Part shown: piece after piece, positions 13,595-16,238 of the stretch
How positions within the stretch are numbered: the stretch's first letter is position 1
Layout: the number at the start of each line of letters is the position of its first letter
From: Gammaproteobacteria bacterium
GTDB lineage: Bacteria > Pseudomonadota > Gammaproteobacteria > Steroidobacterales > Rariloculaceae
Direction: 5' to 3'
Length of the DNA: 16,238 bases
Assembly (NCBI GenBank): GCA_004357505.1
Contig: SMWC01000064.1
Coordinates: 1 to 16,238, forward strand
Notes under the pieces: generated by a model
Database searches by the model: none
Seen by the model: the letters and a program-made list of their open reading frames with translations, nothing else
What the model was told of the DNA's origin: nothing
Program-made: the position numbers and the translations under genes

Positions 13595-15058
13595 CTAACG
13601 CAGGTAGCGGTAGTACTCGATACCTTCATCGCTGAACTCGGGATTGGCGCTTGAGCCCACAGACTCGATCAGAAATCCATAATCGGCCTCGAGTAGCCCT
13701 ACTGCGTCACCGGTGTCGTGAAGGCTCTCATACTGTGCTTGTGTCAGGTTCTGGTAGGGCTCGAGTGCTGCCATGAATCCAATTCGAGACGCTGGTTCCC
13801 GCCAGTTATCTGCGAGCGTCATCGGAATCGCCTCGGCAGCGTCACCGCTTCCGTAGCCGACTGCCAGAATTTTTCCTCCAGCCAACTCGCGACCTTGCAT
13901 TACCGCTTCTTCCAGTCCCGCCGCAATCCAAGCTGGTAAGGCGGCACAATAAACGTTGCCGATATCTTTCATCGCCTCTGAGCCCAGCGACATTTTCGCG
14001 GCGAGTGTCTGCGTGAATACCTCACTCGTGCGAAATTCCTTCAGCAGGTGAACGCTTAACGGATACACGTCCGCGTCTATATTCCTGTCTTTTACGAGCT
14101 GCAGAACATCCGGCGTAGAGTTCATCTCATCTAATACGGCGTCGACGTCCAGATCGGCGTTACGACAATACGCTTCGAGCTCCTCAAGCCCGGCAGCACC
14201 GTCGTGCGCGAGGCCAAAAAGATAGCTCATCGCGAACGATGTCATCGGCATGCGGTGATACGGTCGATGCATGAACGCTGCGGTAAGGCTCTGGTAGTAA
14301 TCGGTAGGCGTACAGTCGAGGCGGCGCATCATATCGTAGAGCGCATGCAGCGTTTCATCGAGATAGCACGTTGTCGAATATTTGCCGTTGAATACCGGCA
14401 GGTCCTGAAAATGACAATTCAGTTTGCCGCGAATAAGATTGCGCATCACCGGTTTTCTAAAGTCAACGGCCCGGTAGGCGGACGCGCTGCCGATATCCTG
14501 GAGGTGTACTCGCAGCAAGCCCGGGTCGGTCTCCAGTAACATGGCGACTGCGCCTGCTCCCTGCGTCGGTTCGCCGGAGCTGCCCCTGGCATATTCTGCG
14601 ATGTCGGCGCTGACGACGATGGCGCAGCGGTTTTCTTCCTCTAGAGCGAGATAACGTAGCCCGTACTTCATGGCATAAATACCGCCCAGGCAGGCATGTT
14701 TGAGTTCGGGGACTTCACAATAGCGATTGATCGGGGGCAGCCCCCGGGTTTGTAGCGCTTCATCCAGCATGCCCTTGATGATGACCGCGCCGGCAGAGTT
14801 GTCGGTACTCGACTCGGTGCCCAGACCGAGGAAGCCGACCCGCCGCGGGTCGATGTCGTAGCTGTCGATCAAGCGCATGACGGCTGTGGCTGCCATCGTG
14901 TAGACACTCTGATCCGGACCGCGCATGCGAAAGCTTCGTCCGATCACGGCGCTGGTCTTATCCCATGGCGAATCGGTCCACTGGCACCAGTCCTGCAGGT
15001 CCACCCGATAGGGCGGTACGTATACCGCGAACCCGCTGATTCCGACTTCCTTGCTCAT
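13595..15058 (-). CDS. mvaS: Hydroxymethylglutaryl-CoA synthase
   Basis: 487 residues from ATG 15058. It condenses acetyl-CoA with acetoacetyl-CoA to HMG-CoA, the substrate of the reductase fusion, so it is the first committed mevalonate step. Key residues are Glu82 (GTESSTD), the acyl-accepting Cys123 (ELKHACLGG), His264 (FMHRPYHRM), GNVYCA (367-372) and GYGSGDA (401-407). FNGKYSTTCYLDETLHAL (223-240) fits the bacterial/eukaryotic rather than the archaeal form. It is longer than typical bacterial enzymes (about 390 residues), with extra sequence mainly at about 290-345 and the C-terminus. AGGAG, complementary to CTCCT at 15066-15070, lies seven bases before ATG 15058 and decides the start over the upstream ATG at 15085. 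It is the only mevalonate gene on the minus strand and converges with hpnM. A probable promoter lies near 15131-15159. Confidence 0.9.
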   Translation of the reverse strand: MSKEVGISGFAVYVPPYRVDLQDWCQWTDSPWDKTSAVIGRSFRMRGPDQSVYTMAATAVMRLIDSYDIDPRRVGFLGLGTESSTDNSAGAVIIKGMLDEALQTRGLPPINRYCEVPELKHACLGGIYAMKYGLRYLALEEENRCAIVVSADIAEYARGSSGEPTQGAGAVAMLLETDPGLLRVHLQDIGSASAYRAVDFRKPVMRNLIRGKLNCHFQDLPVFNGKYSTTCYLDETLHALYDMMRRLDCTPTDYYQSLTAAFMHRPYHRMPMTSFAMSYLFGLAHDGAAGLEELEAYCRNADLDVDAVLDEMNSTPDVLQLVKDRNIDADVYPLSVHLLKEFRTSEVFTQTLAAKMSLGSEAMKDIGNVYCAALPAWIAAGLEEAVMQGRELAGGKILAVGYGSGDAAEAIPMTLADNWREPASRIGFMAALEPYQNLTQAQYESLHDTGDAVGLLEADYGFLIESVGSSANPEFSDEGIEYYRYLR

Positions 15059-15130
15059 CGCCAAGCTCCTCGGCCTCGTCGTCATAGTTGATCTTTCGCT
15101 CTACTGAAGAGTTCGCTCTCTGCCGACGCG

Positions 15131-15159
15131 ATTATATGACGATGGCACGAGAATGACCT
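15131..15159 (-). promoter_or_regulatory. Probable sigma-70 promoter of the HMG-CoA synthase gene
   Basis: Read on the minus strand, a perfect TATAAT (plus coordinates 15131-15136) lies 17 bp from AGGTCA (15154-15159), which matches three of six -35 bases. Transcription would start near 15124, leaving about 65 bases before ATG 15058. The -10 is strong and the -35 weak. Confidence 0.5.
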
Positions 15160-15239
15160 ATTAAAGTCGTTCGCCACCGCACGTCGCTGGGACCTGGTCC
15201 AGAACAGGGTCAGCAGCCACTCTAAAAGATCGTGTCGAG

Positions 15240-15422
15240 ATGAAGCTCAGAATCCGCGGTAACCGAGCCCGCTCTCGACTGTCCCAGACCGAAATGGTGC
15301 AGTTCGTAACCCGAGACACCGTGCGGAATTCGGTCGAAGTTGGTCCCATGGGTGGCTGGATTTACCGCCCGGCGGCACGGCCGGAGGGTGCAGAGGCCCA
15401 GCATCTAAGCAAGCTTCGGTAG
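15240..15422 (+). pseudogene. Short ORF resembling the N-terminal part of a small conserved bacterial protein; probable remnant
   Basis: 60 residues from ATG 15240, starting MKLRIRGNRARSRLSQTE. From memory this resembles a small bacterial family of about 120 residues whose members open with MK-I/L-RI-x-GNS-x-R-x-RL-S/T-x-SEV; here the following V is M and the fragment stops about halfway (…PMGGWIYRPAARPEGAEAQ…). No function is known to me for that family. There is no good ribosome binding site. The gene stands alone between the HMG-CoA synthase promoter and another remnant. The best reading is a truncated, decaying gene; a real small protein, or chance likeness, cannot be excluded. Confidence 0.4.
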
Positions 15423-15437
15423 CCGGTGACCAGTAAA

Positions 15438-15462
15438 GATATAAGAATCAATAAGTTATATC
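15438..15462. promoter_or_regulatory. AT-rich inverted repeat, possible operator
   Basis: GATATAA (15438-15444), an 11-base spacer, and TTATATC (15456-15462) form a perfect inverted repeat inside an A+T-rich patch (about 15436-15476) that stands out from the GC-rich surroundings. It lies about 50 bp before the small gene at 15511, where a promoter or transcription-factor site would be expected. The half-sites are two helical turns apart or a little less. No known regulator consensus was recognised. Confidence 0.35.
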
Positions 15463-15510
15463 CGAGAAATTATTAAGCCTCGATCGACGTCACTACGCGA
15501 GGAGCAAGTT

Positions 15511-15816
15511 ATGACGATCCGCGAGATCGCTCTGGGGCATGCCGGGCGCCCCGGTGCACTGCTGCCCGCGCCTACACGCGATCCAGGAGCAGACGGTATT
15601 TTCCCGGATACAGCCGTACCGGTCGTTGCCGAGGTCTTGAATCTGTCCCGCGCGGAGCTTGACGGGCTGATCAACATCCACGATCTGTACCGCACCGAAC
15701 CTCCCGGGGCGCAGATCCTCTACCGCGTGGAATTCGTCATTCACAACAATCGGGGTGAGGTTCAGCTATCTACAGTCACCAAGCAAGGGATTGCGCCACT
15801 CCCGGCGCCACAGTAG
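15511..15816 (+). pseudogene. Truncated FdsG/NuoE-like N-terminal domain with paired compensating frameshifts
   Basis: 101 residues from ATG 15511, with GAGGAG (15499-15504) six bases upstream. The stretches GRPGALLP and PDTAVPVVAEVLNLSRAELD, then RTEPPG, match the N-terminal helical domain of FdsG (NAD-dependent formate dehydrogenase gamma subunit) and NuoE. Between them, the in-frame PTRDPGADG makes no sense for the family, but the next frame (from 15572) reads LHAIQEQT, exactly the family's LHAIQ-type helix. So one inserted base near 15571 and one lost base near 15595-15600 seem to cancel out. The 2Fe-2S cysteines expected after PPG (CRAEAC region) are absent: the sequence reads ILYRVEFVIHNN. 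About half the usual length is missing. No other formate dehydrogenase gene is present. The likely state is a decayed gene, although its ribosome binding site is intact and it may still be translated. Confidence 0.6.
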
Positions 15817-15852
15817 ATTCCGCCTAAGTCCGACAGACTGCTAAGGATTCCT

Positions 15853-16238
15853 GTGTTCACAAAATCACTTGAAAGTTGTTACAACATCGCCCGTCTGCGC
15901 GAGCGCGCCAAAAAACGCATGCCGGCTGCCATGTTTCATTACATTGATGGCGCGGCCGGAGACGAGTGGACCATGCGGCAGAATACCGAGGCGTTCGACC
16001 AGTATGAACTCGTGCCGCGGGTTCTCGTCGACGTTAGCGAAATCGATCTCTCGACGACGGTCTTTGGGCAACGCATCGACATGCCGTACTTCTGTGCGCC
16101 GACGGCCATGTCGCGCCTGTTTCATCACGACGGGGAGAATGCGGTCGCTCGCGCCGCTGCGCGCGCGGGTACGCTGTACTGTCTGTCGTCGATTGCTACT
16201 ACGAGTATCGAAGACGCGGCTGCTGCTGCGAACGGGCC
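15853..16238 (+). CDS. FMN-dependent alpha-hydroxy-acid dehydrogenase (L-lactate dehydrogenase family), 3' end outside window
   Basis: The first 128 residues are in the window. The start is GTG 15853, with AAGGA (15843-15847) five bases before it. The sequence PAAMFHYIDGAAGDEWTMRQN (about 25-45) matches the opening of the LldD/glycolate-oxidase family, which has P-x-x-x-F-x-Y-x-x-G-x-x-x-E. PRVLVDVSEIDLSTTVFGQ (about 55-73) and FCAPTAMSRLFHHDGENAVARAAARAG (about 80-106) continue it, then YCLSSIATTSIED, the FMN-site region. Such enzymes oxidise L-2-hydroxy acids such as lactate to 2-oxo acids, usually at the inner membrane, passing electrons to quinone. The active-site His and Arg lie beyond the end, so the substrate cannot be judged. 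It has no clear tie to the hopanoid genes. Confidence 0.88.
   Translation, partial: MFTKSLESCYNIARLRERAKKRMPAAMFHYIDGAAGDEWTMRQNTEAFDQYELVPRVLVDVSEIDLSTTVFGQRIDMPYFCAPTAMSRLFHHDGENAVARAAARAGTLYCLSSIATTSIEDAAAAANG

Noticed and set aside
15059..15085. Upstream ATG start for HMG-CoA synthase (nine extra residues)
   Set aside because: AGGAG is correctly spaced for ATG 15058, and the extra residues would overlap that ribosome binding site.
1..16238. CRISPR arrays, tRNAs, insertion sequences or phage attachment sites
   Set aside because: No regularly spaced repeats, tRNA-like cloverleaf segments, transposase motifs or paired direct repeats were noticed on either strand.

Overview
This looks like a chromosomal segment from a high-GC proteobacterium, most likely a gammaproteobacterium. 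The reasons are an Apt–IspA–hopanoid gene content typical of Proteobacteria, GTAGGAGCG-type REP-like elements common in Pseudomonas and Xanthomonadales relatives, and an lldD-type gene. The lineage is inferred from gene content only. Nearly all of the window is devoted to making and modifying hopanoids from acetyl-CoA-derived isoprenoid precursors. No tRNA, rRNA, CRISPR array, transposase or phage gene was seen.

Layout. Positions 1-183 are the 3' end of apt (+), followed by a REP-like/terminator segment. ispA (farnesyl diphosphate synthase) lies on the minus strand at 233-1141. Diverging from it after only 47 bp is a tightly packed plus-strand hopanoid run: squalene synthase, hpnG, hpnN and hpnA (1189-6637). 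A 251-bp gap with two stem-loops in series separates this from a second plus-strand run: mevalonate diphosphate decarboxylase, phosphomevalonate kinase, a 758-residue fusion of class II HMG-CoA reductase with mevalonate kinase, type 1 IPP isomerase, hpnH and hpnM (6889-13567). HMG-CoA synthase follows on the minus strand (13595-15058), convergent with hpnM across a REP-like hairpin. It has its own probable promoter with a perfect TATAAT. The last kilobase holds two small remnants (a 60-residue fragment, and a truncated FdsG/NuoE-like gene with an apparent pair of compensating frameshifts), then the start of an FMN-dependent alpha-hydroxy-acid dehydrogenase that runs off the end.

How the genes work together. 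HMG-CoA synthase, HMG-CoA reductase–mevalonate kinase, phosphomevalonate kinase and diphosphomevalonate decarboxylase convert acetoacetyl-CoA plus acetyl-CoA to IPP. Idi makes DMAPP, IspA makes farnesyl diphosphate and Sqs makes squalene. The cyclase (Shc/HpnF) that makes diploptene/hopene is not in this window, nor is the acetoacetyl-CoA thiolase. HpnH then adds adenosine from SAM to the hopene, HpnG releases adenine, and HpnN and HpnM are the trafficking-type members. apt next door could salvage the adenine released by HpnG (inference).

The most noteworthy points are the merging of a full mevalonate pathway with a hopanoid locus in an apparent proteobacterium (most are expected to use the MEP pathway), and the in-frame HMGR–mevalonate kinase fusion, which joins two consecutive pathway steps in one polypeptide with all recognisable catalytic residues kept.
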